A stretch of 64,000 nt of DNA from Trissonchulus latispiculum (taxonomy: Eukaryota; Nematoda; Enoplea; Enoplida; Ironidae). The notes beneath the pieces were generated by a model. The model had not been told where the DNA came from. It saw nothing but the letters and a program-made list of their open reading frames with translations, and did no database searches. Of this stretch, positions 23,118 through 36,400 are shown piece after piece; the stretch's first letter is position 1; every line of letters begins with the position of its first letter. The DNA lies in NCBI GenBank assembly GCA_030248195.1, contig JASAND010028879.1, positions 1 through 64,000 of the forward strand, given 5' to 3'. A program made the translations under genes and the position numbers.

Positions 23118-24421
23118 TTACCCGATGAATTGAAGTTGTCCGGAAGACCCGAAACCGGAGGAACTGCCGAAACTCCCGCCGAATCCGAGTTTATTCAGCA
23201 GATCACTGTTTCCGCTGACGCTGATTTGAGTACTAGTTCCGCCTCCCTAAAATTAATTAAATTAAAATTAAAAAATTAAAATTAATTAAATAATGCACCC
23301 AGATCTTGATTAATAATCTTCTTCCAATCAGAATAAGAAAGGCGTTGCATAAAGCGCACTGTCAAAACAGTTACAGAATTTTCTAAAAATAAGAGCAATT
23401 GTAGTCAAGTTTTCGATTTCGACTTCTAAAAATACTAACAAATACTAACCATATTAATGACACTAATTAATTAATAGTGCATACAAGATTGCCAAATCCG
23501 CCAAAACCGCCGAAACCTCCCAGACTTCCGAGACCACCCAGGGAGCTAGTCGTTGAAGTTACGACAACCGTCTTGCCGCTCAAGTAGGCCAAAATGTTCT
23601 GCTTAATTTGCATATCTACGTTGTTGAAGACGGTGAAATCGAAACTGCCCGGCTGATGGTAGTCAACGTTGGCCAGAAGAGTCTTCAGTTTGGAGATGAC
23701 ACTAAATGGAAGGCTGGCCTGGAGCAAAATAAAATTAGAATTAATTAATTAGTTAATTAATTATTAATTCATAAATTAATAAATTAATAAAGTTTATTCA
23801 GACCTTTAACTTTGGCGAATTAATCTCAACAAACAAATTCGAAAAATTTCTGTAATCTGCTTAGTCAATGTTTTCATGAACTGAACCTAAAAAAGACAGA
23901 TAAATATAACGTACAAAGTTTTAAAATTTAAAGTTAATTGAAACCTGAATTTTTCCATCAGCAACCAATTTCAGCATTAGCAAAACCGTTTTCTTCGCTG
24001 ACACATCGGCGGTGTTGAAAACTTTGAAGTCGAAATCTCCCACATTCACTTGAGTTCCGGGGAAGAATGATGCCAATTGAGCCTTCAGTTGATTCTGAAA
24101 CATGATAAAGCAGGAAATGTCACAAATGTTTGACCAAATAGACCCAAAGGTGACAAGATTCCTTGGTAGTCCTTTTCTCATTGCCAATCTTTTAACGAAA
24201 TTCAGACAATTTGAACAGACTGCAAATTTCTGCGAAAAACACGAAATCCGTACCAAATCCGGAGTCGACTGAACGGGACGACGAGAAATGACGGAAATGA
24301 GAACTTGAACGGAATTGTCGTCGAGTTGTTTGAGAACGTTGAAATCGAACTGATCCGGTTGACTCGGATTGGCTGAAGCCAGAAGGACCTTCAGTTGGGA
24401 TACCAGATTGCTTGGAAGACC
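23118..24421 (-). repeat. Giant gene: final half-hexad and Gly-rich tail (exons 50-53)
   Basis: Exons: 50 A 24254-24421; 51 F 23945-24094; 52 E' 23485-23718; 53 23118-23246. Exon 52 starts as an E module (SFDFTVFNNVDMQIKQNIL) and then runs into GGLGSLGGFGGFGGFGNL. Exon 53 continues in the same frame and style, ending with GFGGSFGSSSGFGSSGQL and a TAA stop; its phase-0 acceptor follows AATTTTAG. If the exon 52 donor (GTATGC) is not used, translation ends six codons later at 23467 with VCTIN, giving a shorter tail with one extra cysteine. Low-complexity Gly/Phe/Ser tails occur in silks and other self-assembling extracellular proteins; this role is inferred. Confidence 0.85.
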
Positions 24422-27400
24422 CTAAACACCAAAAAATTTGCAAAAACTGGCAATTACTTACTTATCGTAACTGCATAGTTCCCCCCTCAATTTGAAAGTG
24501 TCGTTACAACCACACGGTCATCTGTCCCAGTACATCCAAAATTTACTACGTATCTGTTTATGTGGTATGATCAAAAGACAGTCCATCATTTCTACCTTAC
24601 AAAAGCCTGCCAAATTCTTATGATCACAACCCAGTGATCTGGCAAGACTAATTGCTCTATTGACTATTGACTAATTCAAAACAATCAGTTAATGATATTG
24701 TAAGGGAAGCAGGCATAGGTAAGATAAGCCTGTAACATGAGTTCAGCTGATGGCCCAGTGGTGTAGTTGGTTCGCATGTCTGCTCCGGAGTCAGAAGGGT
24801 TCGAAACCCGGCTGGACCAATTCTTTACTTTAGAGTTTGCAATTACGGACATGTTAAGTCTATCCTACTTGGACAGATCCCGAAGTGAACATCTGCAGCA
24901 GCTGAATGAGCGCTTTCTTTGTCTGCGGGTCCGCCTTGTTGAAGGAGTTGAAGTCGAAATCGAAAGTGATCACCGGCCCGGAGCCCGGGAACAACTTCGA
25001 GACAGTCGAAAACAGGGTCGTCTGAAATTGATGAAAAGAACTGAAAATAAATTAGAAAAAGTTGAAAACTGGAATTTTGAAAAAAGTTTGCACCTGGCGG
25101 GTCTCTAATCGACAGACTCTAACACGCAGTCGCTCTGTCAACTGTGTTACTGGAGCTTAACTGTACAGAGCTACGTAAATCAGAATTTTAAGTTTTTGGT
25201 ATAGGTTTCTGGTACTTCGACCTGGTTAGGGTCTTGTTACCAAGTTTCAATTTTTTTGGTGAGCAATGTCGTAAATGACTTATCTTACACCGTAAAACAT
25301 TCTCAAAATTGGGCTTGTATCCGCTCTACAGACCTATTTTTGTGACAGTTCAAAAATCAATTTGTAATCACTACGAGACGAAGCGATTAAAGTCAATAAT
25401 GCAATAAATATCAAAACAAATAATTTGTGCTCTGAATGCAGTACATATTTTAAATTAACTTTAAAGTAATTTTAAATTATTCTTACAATATCCGGCACAG
25501 GTTCTGATGGTGCGCTTCCGGTGAGCAAAAGAATCAAATATCTTTTCGTTTCTGGATCGAGATTAGTCAAAAGACTGAAGTCTGGATTGGGCTGAGAGTT
25601 AATCTGTTGCAAGATAATCTTAATCTTGCTCAAACTGGCCGGTGGAATTCCCTGAAATAATAAGATGAAGTTTTAACAGCTGTCATGACACAGAAAACAA
25701 TTAAGCAATAATTTCTGAAAACACAACCACACTCTTTTAGGTGTTTTTGTAGTTACAAGTTTATACATGTTGGGAAACAAATTAGGGTTCTCGATAGGAA
25801 AACCTGGTTTTTAACAACCAAAATCAGAAACCAAAAACCGACTGCTTTCTCAATCGATGAGTGCAGTTTTTATAAATCAGTTAATCTTATTAATTTAAAC
25901 CATCTCGACTCCGCACCTGTGTGGTATCAACTTTAGTCAATAGGTAGTTCAGGATGGTTTTTTTGGTAGTGACATCCAAATTGGTCAAAACATTCAGTGA
26001 TGTGACTCCAGACGGAAAGAGGGTTGTAACAATCCGGTTAACATCATCCTAAAAAGAAACAATCATAAGCATAAGAATAATTAAATGGCAAGATTAAATT
26101 AGAAAATCTAGTATCCTTTAAATTGTGCCTAACGCTGAATTACAGTGAAGTGCATCACATATGGCAACTGCATGCATCAACTTTCTTTGTAAAATTCAAC
26201 ATCATAATAAATGGTATGCACTAACTGAAACTAAAAAATAGTAAAATGACCAAAAATAAAATATTTTTAAAATTAACATCTTTAGATTGTCCCCCGTACC
26301 GTGTCGGGTTTACTGGGTCCAATGACTTGTGTCACAGTTTTTCCGCTCAAGAAAGCCAGAAGTAACTTTTTGGAGTCGATGTCCAAAGTGTTTAGGACGG
26401 CGAAATCGATGTTGGGACCGTCGGGTCGGTGTGTGTCCACATTTGTGAGAATCTGGTGCAACTTGGCCTGCAGAGTGTTTGTGACCGTGATGCCCTGAAA
26501 TATGCAAATTAGGTAAAAAAACAGGCCTGCTAGGTAAAGTAGGGCCTGAATTTGTCAGTTCATAGTTGCTACATTTGCACTCTTTCCAAAACTGTAGCAA
26601 AATTAGACCTATAAAAATTTGTCTTTTTCCCAACAAAGCATGGTGTCAGGTGCAAGTGCAAGTTAGTTCAAAACAGCAATCAGACAGCAATATACCAACA
26701 ATCCATCTCATCAAACTGCGGCTAAAAAGATTCATTCTCCAAGTGTGCACATGGCATGCTAGCGTACAAGCACAAGCACAAGCACAAGCACAAGCACTAA
26801 GGAGCTGCAGTATAGAAAAGGTCACAAGGAGAGCGGTTGTCACACACCGAGTGTTGAATCTCGATTTTTGTACCTGAAGTTTTCCACTGTCGAGAATTCG
26901 CAGCAGAGTAACCACTCCCTTTTTCGTGGGAACGTCGGCGTTGTTGAGAACGCTGAAGTCGAAGTTGTTCACGTTCACCTGGGTTCCCGGAAATAGGTGG
27001 GCAACAACTTGTCTGACTTGATCCTAGAAAAATCAGAGAACTAGTAGTGCAAGTGGCATAGTGAATAAATTACTGACCTTACAGGGAATCGACCCGAAAA
27101 CCCAAGTTCTGTAATCTCCTCGAGGGTTATTTACTGCGAAAATTTCTTGAAATATTAAGTTGGAAGTCCGAGAAGCTTGTCGGCTTAAAATTGACTTTTA
27201 GAAAGCAATGGTGAAGACTGAAAACTGAATTCAAAAATCCTTAGTTCCGTACCACATTCGGAAGTGACTGGACAGATCGACCTGAAATCAGCGAAATCAG
27301 GATCTGTTTCGAATCATCCGGCAATTGGTTGAGAACCTTGAAATCCACAGTTGTTGGGGAATCCAAATTCACTGGAGCCAAAATCGTTTTCAGTTGAGTC

Positions 27401-30400
27401 AGAACGTTGCTTGGAATTCCCTGAAAAAGCAAGTGGTAATGAATTTGGAAAATTGCACACAGCGAGGAATTGCGCCAAGTCAATTACGTTTGATTATTTA
27501 ATTATTAATTTACTTAATTATAAACTTAATTATTTTTAACAGAAGCATTCATTACCTGAACATTTCCAGTGGTAAACAATTTGAGCAATTGAGCCAGAGC
27601 GCTTTTGGTAGGTTGATCTTGTCGGTTGAAAATATCGAAATCAAAATCGAAAGTCACGATTGGACCAGAGCCAGGGAACACTCTGGAAATAATCGTAATC
27701 AGTGTGCCCTAAAAAATTAAATATACACATCAACACAAATTAAATAACACAATAAGAACAAAAATTTGCAATAATCGTCAACATCAACACTAAATAGTTA
27801 TCGAAAAACCAGAAAATCATGAGATCTGGAATTAAAAACGAGAGTACGAAAGAGATGAAGAGGTGTCAATGGAGCACCTTTTTTGACTCCAAGCATTCGG
27901 CCCTGAGGTGGGGATCGAACCCACAACATTTGGCTATCTAGGCCAACGCTCAACCGATTCAGCCAACCAGTCACAATCGAACCAAGCTTAAGTTTGAATC
28001 CGTTCCCAGACTGCAGTGACATTTTAGAGGACGCTTTCACGCCTGCCGCATATAGATTAAAACTAATACCTTATTATCATATATACGTACTGGGTCAGTG
28101 GGTGTGTTGGGAGTGGTTCCGACGTCGCCTCCGGTTGGATTCTGACCGGTCAGGATTTTGATGAGGTACTGTCGGGTCGTGGGGTCCAGATTGTTCAGAA
28201 TCGTGAAATCGATCGACGGCTGCGACTTCAACTGGACAAGAATCGGCTGCAGTTGATCGATCACATTCTGTGGTAGACCCTAAAATATTTTCCATTTTTA
28301 ATTTTAAGGTAATCTCAACATATAATTTTAAGTCAATTGCAATATTTAATTTTTGGTTCAAAATTGCGAATTCTAGCAATCGTGAAACACAAACAATTGG
28401 GTAATGGCGGAATTGAAATTTCATTGAAACCTTACCTATCGATTTGGCTTTACCTCTGGATTAGTTTGAGTTAGGGTGATCAAATAGTTTACGATGGTTT
28501 GTTTGGTGGGCTGATCGAGATTCGACAAAACGGTCAGCGAAGTTCCTGGCTGGATCAGTCCTTTCAGTCGGTTGAGCAGTTCAACTGTGATCTAAATTAA
28601 AACACATTTTATCTTTTTATCGTTTTATTGTATTATATGATAACAGATGATAACAAGGTTCGGGAATATTTTCTAAGAAGAAGAGCATTTTTCTCTGTCA
28701 GAAAAAGCAAATTGAAACCGAAATAAATAGAATGTTTATTTACATGCATTCCTAAAAAATTAATATTTTAAGAAGTGATAAAGAAATGTTTCATGATTTC
28801 TCCGAATTGACAATTACAACTCTGCGCATTTTTTGTCCTTTTCAACAACTAGGAATTGCAACGCAACCGTTGTGGGTCCTGTAGGGCCGATGTGTTGAAC
28901 GACGGTTTTTCCACTGAGGTAGGCCAGAAGGGTCTTCTTCGTTTCGATGTCCAGCGTGTTGAAGACCGTGAAATCGATATCGGGTCCCTCCGGTCGATGG
29001 TTGTCCACATTTATCAATATCTGATTCAGCTTATCAATGGCACCACTGGGCAGAGGTATTCCCTAAGGAACAATAAAAACAAACTGATTATGTTTTCGCA
29101 AACGGTTTGCATCATACATGAAGTGTATATTGGTGTAATAATTGGCAATATCATAACCGTAGATTTGTTTGTAAGAACATCGTAACGACTCTAAACTTCG
29201 AACTATTGCTACTGCTCGTGCTGTATCATTATACCAAGAGTACATAATGATAAGAGTGTGACAACAGGCAGGCTCTCTGTTATCAGAGCAAAAACTATGC
29301 TATGCGCACCATCGGCTTACCTCCCTCCCCCACAAACTAGCCCCCTCTCACACCGCCCCTATATGGGTACATAGTTTCAAACGGGGGGGGGGGGTGCTCA
29401 CTCGCATTATTTCGAAAGCAGATGTTGTGTTTGGCGAAGCGGGAACCAGCGTACCACAAAATTATACATTAATTGTAAGTAAGTAAGTAAGTTCATTCGC
29501 ACAACACAGTTACACACGTACAAGACTAGTGAGAAAAAAATAAGTTATTGGTTATTATAAGTCTGTCGGAGCAGTAGAATTTAGGGTTTCGCTTCCAAGC
29601 GTATCAACATTCCTATCGGCTTTTGTGAGAATTTAAGGGGGGGGGGGCTACTAAAATCGACTTGCCCCGACTTTGTCCGATTGGCCTAATTTTTGGCGAA
29701 GATATAGAGCATGGGTGTGGTCAAAAAATATCGGGTACTGAGATCTTAGTTGCCTTCCAGCCATGTGCAGCCGTCGCGTTTATGTGCCCGACCCCCCATT
29801 TTTCGCAACTACCAACATAATTAATTAAAAATTTCTACTGACTGCTAGGCCCAAGCTTCAAAGCTGTCATTCGCCAATATGATTTGGCACATATGCCCCT
29901 ACCTGTAGAAAAATACTAGATGTCTGTATCTTATCTGCATCTAAGGGAATTACTCTTGAAAGTTGAAGTTTCGGCAAAAATTTAAAAAATTTTGGCTAAC
30001 GAAAGGAAAATTTTATTACTGGTGCGAGCTACAAGGCTGTAATTTGACATAGAAGGAGGCCCTATAGGAGTACTCATTTGTGCCAAATGGCAAGAAATTC
30101 TGCCCAGTGAAAAAAATTTTATGTCAACTTTAATCTTCAAAAATTGCCGAAACCGCCATTTTCAGTCTGTCGGATCTTGTGTAGAGGCTTTCTGCAGCCA
30201 AAGAAGTCGCAAACCTTCACTAATCGAGCTGAAATCTTTTGTGGGGGTGTTTTCGACCTCGCTGAGTTCAAATATCTCAAATAATTTTAATTTGAAAAAA
30301 TTTGATTTTTTCGATTTCTGGGCTACCATTCCCCAAAAAAGGCGTTTTAGGAAATTTTTGAAGATTAAAGTTGACATAAAAAATTTTTCACGCGGCAGAA

Positions 30401-33400
30401 TTTCTTGCCATTTGGCACAAATGAGTACTCCTATAGGGCCTCCTTTCATGCCAAATTACAGCCTTGTAGCTCGCACCAGTAATAAAATTTTCCTTTCGTT
30501 AGCCGAAATTTTTTAAATTTTTGCCGAAACTTCAACTTTGAAGAGTAATTCCCTTAGATGCAGATAAGATACAGACATCTAGTATTCTTCTGCAGGTAGG
30601 GACATATGTGCCAAATCATATTGGCGAATGACAGCTTTGAAGCTTGGGCCTAGCAGTCAGTAGAAATTTTTAATTAATTACGTTGGTAGTTGCGAAAAAT
30701 GGGGGTCGGCCACATAAACGCGACGGCTGCACATGGCTGGAAGGCAACTAAGATCAACTATATCCTCGCCAAAAAGGAGGCCAATATGGCAAAGTCGGGG
30801 CAAACCTTTAGTAGCCCTCCCCCCTTAAAGAAAGGGAAGTAAGATGCATCATAAAGCGCAGAACTGCAGTTTATATACCTGAAGTTTTCCACTGGTGAGC
30901 ACTCTGAGTAGGGTGACGACGGATTTCTTGACCGGAACCGGAGATTGATTGATGACCGAGAAATCGAATTCGTTCAGATTCACTTGTGCACCCGGAAACA
31001 GACTCGTTAGCGTTTGACGGATCTCCGTCTGAAAAAGACATTACATTAATAGCCAGTTGAGGACCGAAATATTTTGAAACCGTTATGTTTTTCAAAATAG
31101 GTTATGGAAACTAAATTTCTTTCTCACTGATTCTCTAGTGGCTGGCTCCTGGAGGCGTGACAGATCCAACTTGGGGCCTTTTCAAGAATGCCTGGTTTAT
31201 ACTATCAAACTTTCTTCTGATTTTGTCAGATGGAACAAAATGTCAGAGCAAACATTTTGTATCCAACTTTTAGTTTACATTGTTCATCAAACAAGTAAGG
31301 AGTTTGCTACTGACAATGCCAGTGTCCAATCAAATTCAGCTTCTGTTGCTTCACACCAGCCATTTTCAAAATCAAGCAATACGACTGGTCAGTTTCGTCT
31401 GATATCAGACGGAATTTCCATTTTCGTCCAACAAAAATTTCATTTGTCAGAGCTGAGTCAGTTAGTCGTTTACACGCGAGAATTTCGACTGACTTTTGTT
31501 TGAAGAAAATTTTCATCTGACAAAGTCAGAAGAAAGTTTGATAGTGTAAACCCCCCTTTAGAGTAGAGTTAAAATTAACTCGATCCTGTTCATGAAGGAG
31601 TTAAAGGTAGGAAACTCAAGCTTGAGTGGGGTTAAAATCGGTTAAAACACTTAATTTTAAGTCTACTCTACTCTACTCTACCCTTTCTTGAAATTGCCAT
31701 TGGTTTGCGTCAGATCGACTTTCGTTGAGTAAATAATTTAGGAACGGTAAAGACCAAGATTTAGTTTTAATATTAACAAAAGAATGGGTAGTTCACAAGC
31801 AGGAAATTGTAAAATTAAACTTATGAGCACAGATTTGGAAAGTACCACTTGTCTTATAGGATTTTTGATCCCAATTGTTGCATTTTAAGAATTTTTTAAA
31901 ATCACTACATGAAACTGGCTTATCAATTTCGATTTTCATGTGAACGTGTTCGTTCATACAAATTTCAACTGCATTTGCATTTGCCACTTACAACATCTGG
32001 CACGGCTTGAACTGGTCGGCCCGAAATCAGCGAAATCAGGATCTGTTTCGCGTCGTCGGGCAATTTATTCAGAACCGTGAAATCCACAGTGGCCGGGGAA
32101 TCCAAATTCACTGGTGACAAAATTGATTTCAGCTGAGTCAAAACGTTGCTTGGAATTCCCTAAAACAGGTAGCAAGGAACTAAATTGCATATTGAAGTAT
32201 TCGACCAGAAGGCGCTGTGTGTTACCTTGTGGAAGAAGTGACCTGCTAAAAAATTGTCAAGTCAGCGCACCTTCAATACAACGTTAGTAAAAATCACGCA
32301 ATCCTGTAGTCTAGAGTTCTAACCTGAACATTCCCGGTTGTGAACAATTTCAACAGTTGGACGAGAGCGCTTTTGGTTGGTTGATCTTGCTTGTTGAAAA
32401 TGTCGAAATCGAAATCGAAGGTCACAACTGGACCGGAACCAGGGAACACCTTTGAAACAATGGTGATCAATGTACCCTGGAAAATATAAGATTACAGTCA
32501 TGCAGTCGGTATTGCTAATAAAATAAAATAAAATCGTTAAGAACGGATTTCGCTTACACGCCTTGAAATCGCATATTTTTCACGAACTAGATACGATATC
32601 AGAGTTCGAAATTTAGCTGTGTTAGAGTTATTCAGTTTGAAAGTCAGTTTGACAGCCAAATTTGTAAGTTGCAATCATGATATGAGTCCTTCATGGTCTA
32701 AGAACAATAGTTGCTTGGGCAATTAAAGTATTAAAGTCTTTACGAGGGCAATATTTCAGTGATTACACATCTGGGTCAATCGCGGCCAATGGGGAAATCC
32801 GTAAACCGAATGAGACTTGAGGAAATTAGAAAAGATCAATTTTAAAACAGATGCATACCAGATCAGTGGGAGTGTTGGGAGTGGTTCCGACGTCGCCTCC
32901 GGTTGGATTCTGTCCGGTCAGGATTTTGATGAGGTACTGTCGGGTCGTGGGGTCCAGATTGTTCAGAATCGTGAAATCGATCGACGGCTGCGACTTCAGC
33001 TGGACAAGAATCGGCTGCAGTTGATCGATCACGTTCTGTGGTAGACCCTAAAATGGGAAGCTTGAATTTATGACAAACACTAAATAGGTTCCATAAGGTA
33101 TTAGTTGCAGATTGCAGAATAATTACTGAAAACAAAGCGTGAGGTTAGACTAAGGCTTCTCATTATGACTGCAAATGTGTTCTTCTAACGTGTGTTCTTC
33201 AAATGTCTTCTAACGTTTGATAAATAATTATTTTTATCGAATGTTTTATCAAATGTCTAAGAAAATAAAAAAATTGCCACGTTGAAGACTAAGAAATCTG
33301 CATGGAAAGAAAAATCATGTTAGCTATCTAACCTGTGAATTAGTTTGAGTTAAGGTGATCAAATAGTTTACGATGTTTTGTTTGGTAGGCTGATCGAGAT

Positions 33401-36400
33401 TCGACAAAACGGTCAGCGAAGTTCCTGGCTGGACTACTCCTTTTAGTTTTTCAAATAAAAGGTTGACATCGACCTAAAACAGAAAAAAGAATTATAGATA
33501 CGTCTATAACCTAAACACAAAAGCAGCCAAGCGTGCTCGAAGATTTTCTGGCAGGTTAGCGGACAAACCAGATTCTTACTGAAGTCTGAAAAAAAATTTA
33601 TTTCATCTATCAAAACAGTATATATAGGGAGGTCAGTATGAAAGCTAAAGTTGTAAAAAAGATTAAAAAAGAAAATTTGTTTTCTTATTATTACTCGAAA
33701 AGCTACTCTGAACTCTGACTTTTAGCTTGGGGCCTTGGTACAGGATTTAGCGCCATATCGAAAGAGCCAAAATCGGTACATTTTGAATTGGCCCAGACAT
33801 ACAAGCGCATTGTCGCAAATTACAATCGAAATAAAAGTGTATAGTTACAGTTGTGGGTCCTGTAGGGCCGATGTGTTGAACGACGGTTTTTCCACTGAGG
33901 TAGGCCAGAAGGGTCTTCTTCGTTTCGATGTCCAGCGTGTTGAAGACCGTGAAATCGATATCGGGTCCCTCCGGTCGATGGTTGTCCACATTTATCAATA
34001 TCTGATTCAGCTTATCAATGGCACCGGCGGGCAGAGTAATGCCCTGAAGAACAAAGGAAGGAATTTATTTTGCACAAGGGTTTAGCCTTAGCACTGAAAC
34101 TTAACATGCAATATTACCAGGTATGGTTTGCCATTACCTACTTTAAATTCTAATATTTTCATAACAGAAAACTGTGCGCAACAAAATCAACAAATCGTAA
34201 TTTTCTCAAATCAAGCTTACAATCAGATATATAAGTGTTTATGGGACTAGCTTGCACGTGCTATAGACACACTAGAAACGACAAATCAATGATGCCATAT
34301 CAATATTACATATTACCGATCAAATCGATACCTGAAGTTTTCCACTGGTGAGCACTCTGAGTAGGGTGACGACGGATTTCTTGACCGGAACCGGAGATTG
34401 ATTGATGACCGAGAAATCGAATTCGTTCAGATTCACTTGTGCACCCGGAAACAGACTCGTTAGCGTTTGACGGATCTCCGTCTGAAAAAGACATTACATT
34501 AATAGCCAGTTGAGGACCGAAATATTTTGAAACCGTTATGTTTTTCAAAATAGGTTATGGAAACTAAATTTCTTTCTCACTGATTCTCTAGTGGCTGGCT
34601 CCTGGAGGCGTGACAGATCCAACTTGGGGCCTTTTCAAGAATGCCTGGTTTATACTATCAAACTTTCTTCTGATTTTGTCAGATGGAACAAAATGTCAGA
34701 GCAAACATTTTGTATCCAACTTTTAGTTTACATTGTTCATCAAACAAGTAAGGAGTTTGCTACTGACAATGCCAGTGTCCAATCAAATTCAGCTTCTGTT
34801 GCTTCACACCAGCCATTTTCAAAATCAAGCAATACGACTGGTCAGTTTCGTCTGATATCAGACGGAATTTCCATTTTCGTCCAACAAAAATTTCATTTGT
34901 CAGAGCTGAGTCAGTTAGTCGTTTACACGCGAGAATTTCGACTGACTTTTGTTTGAAGAAAATTTTCATCTGACAAAGTCAGAAGAAAGTTTGATAGTGT
35001 AAACCCCCTTTTAGAGTAGAGTTAAAATTAACTCGATCCTGTTCATGAAGGAGTTAAAGGTAGGAAACTCAAGCTTGAGTGGGGTTAAAATCGGTTAAAA
35101 CACTTAATTTTAAGTCTACTCTACTCTACTCTACCCTTTCTTGAAATTGCCATTGGTTTGCGTCAGATCGACTTTCGTTGAGTAAATAATTTAGGAACGG
35201 TAAAGACCAAGATTTAGTTTTAATATTAACAAAAGAATGGGTAGTTCACAAGCAGGAAATTGTAAAATTAAACTTATGAGCACAGATTTGGAAAGTACCA
35301 CTTGTCTTATAGGATTTTTGATCCCAATTGTTGCATTTTAAGAATTTTTTAAAATCACTACATGAAACTGGCTTATCAATTTCGATTTTCATGTGAACGT
35401 GTTCGTTCATACAAATTTCAACTGCATTTGCATTTGCCACTTACAACATCTGGCACGGCTTGAACTGGTCGGCCCGAAATCAGCGAAATCAGGATCTGTT
35501 TCGCGTCGTCGGGCAATTTATTCAGAACCGTGAAATCCACAGTGGCCGGGGAATCCAAATTCACTGGTGACAAAATTGATTTCAGCGTAGTCAAAACGAT
35601 GCTTGAATTCCCTAAAACAGGTAGCAAGGAACTAAATTGCATATTGAAGTATTCGACCAGAAGGCGCTGTGTGTTACCTTGTGGAAGAAGTGACCTGCTA
35701 AAAAATTGTCAAGTCAGCGCACCTTCAATACAACGTTAGTAAAAATCACGCAATCCTGTAGTCTAGAGTTCTAACCTGAACATTCCCGGTTGTGAACAAT
35801 TTCAACAGTTGGACGAGAGCGCTTTTGGTTGGTTGATCTTGCTTGTTGAAAATGTCGAAATCGAAATCGAAGGTCACAACTGGACCGGAACCAGGGAACA
35901 CCTTTGAAACAATGGTGATCAATGTACCCTGGAAAATATAAGATTACAGTCATGCAGTCGGTATTGCTAATAAAATAAAATAAAATCGTTAAGAACGGAT
36001 TTCGCTTACACGCCTTGAAATCGCATATTTTTCATGAACTAGATACGATATCAGAGTTCGAAATTTAGCTGTGTTAGAGTTATTCAGTTTGAAAGTCAGT
36101 TTGACAGCCAAATTTGTAAGTTGCAATCATGATATGAGTCCTTCATGGTCTAAGAACAATAGTTGCTTGGGCAATTAAAGTATTAAAGTCTTTACGAGGG
36201 CAATATTTCAGTGATTACACATCTGGGTCAATCGCGGCCAATGGGGAAATCCGTAAACCGAATGAGACTTGAGGAAATTAGAAAAGATCAATTTTAAAAC
36301 AGATGCATACCAGATCAGTGGGAGTGTTGGGAGTGGTTCCGACGTCGCCTCCGGTTGGATTCTGACCGGTCAGGATTTTGATGAGGTACTGTCGGGTCGT

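Larger units (their letters stand above)
27556..32159 (-). repeat. Giant gene: hexad 6 (exons 38-43)
   Basis: Exons: 38 A 31992-32159; 39 F 30879-31028; 40 E 28868-29062; 41 D 28454-28591; 42 C 28091-28279; 43 B 27556-27708 (56, 50, 65, 46, 63, 51 codons). Exon 38 is the intact counterpart of the frameshifted exon 32. Exon 40 ends in a weak donor (ACG|GTTGCG). The exon 39-40 intron holds a 1.2-kb TTAA-flanked foldback element. Confidence 0.9.

Noticed and set aside
24752..24819. Functional tRNA-Arg gene
   Set aside because: Missing variable loop, a mismatch in the acceptor stem and an ambiguous anticodon loop; scored as tRNA-like element.
30121..30516. 131-aa and 95-aa ORFs on opposite strands
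   Set aside because: They lie across the arms and loop of a foldback element and mirror each other.
31138..31503. 121-aa ORF, present twice (also 34591-34956)
   Set aside because: It spans a MITE, its terminal inverted repeats are inside the frame, and the copy is due to segmental duplication, not coding constraint.
33735..34085. + strand ORFs over E and C exons (116 aa, 75 aa), repeated in several hexads
   Set aside because: Antisense shadows of real - strand exons; they recur only because the exons recur.
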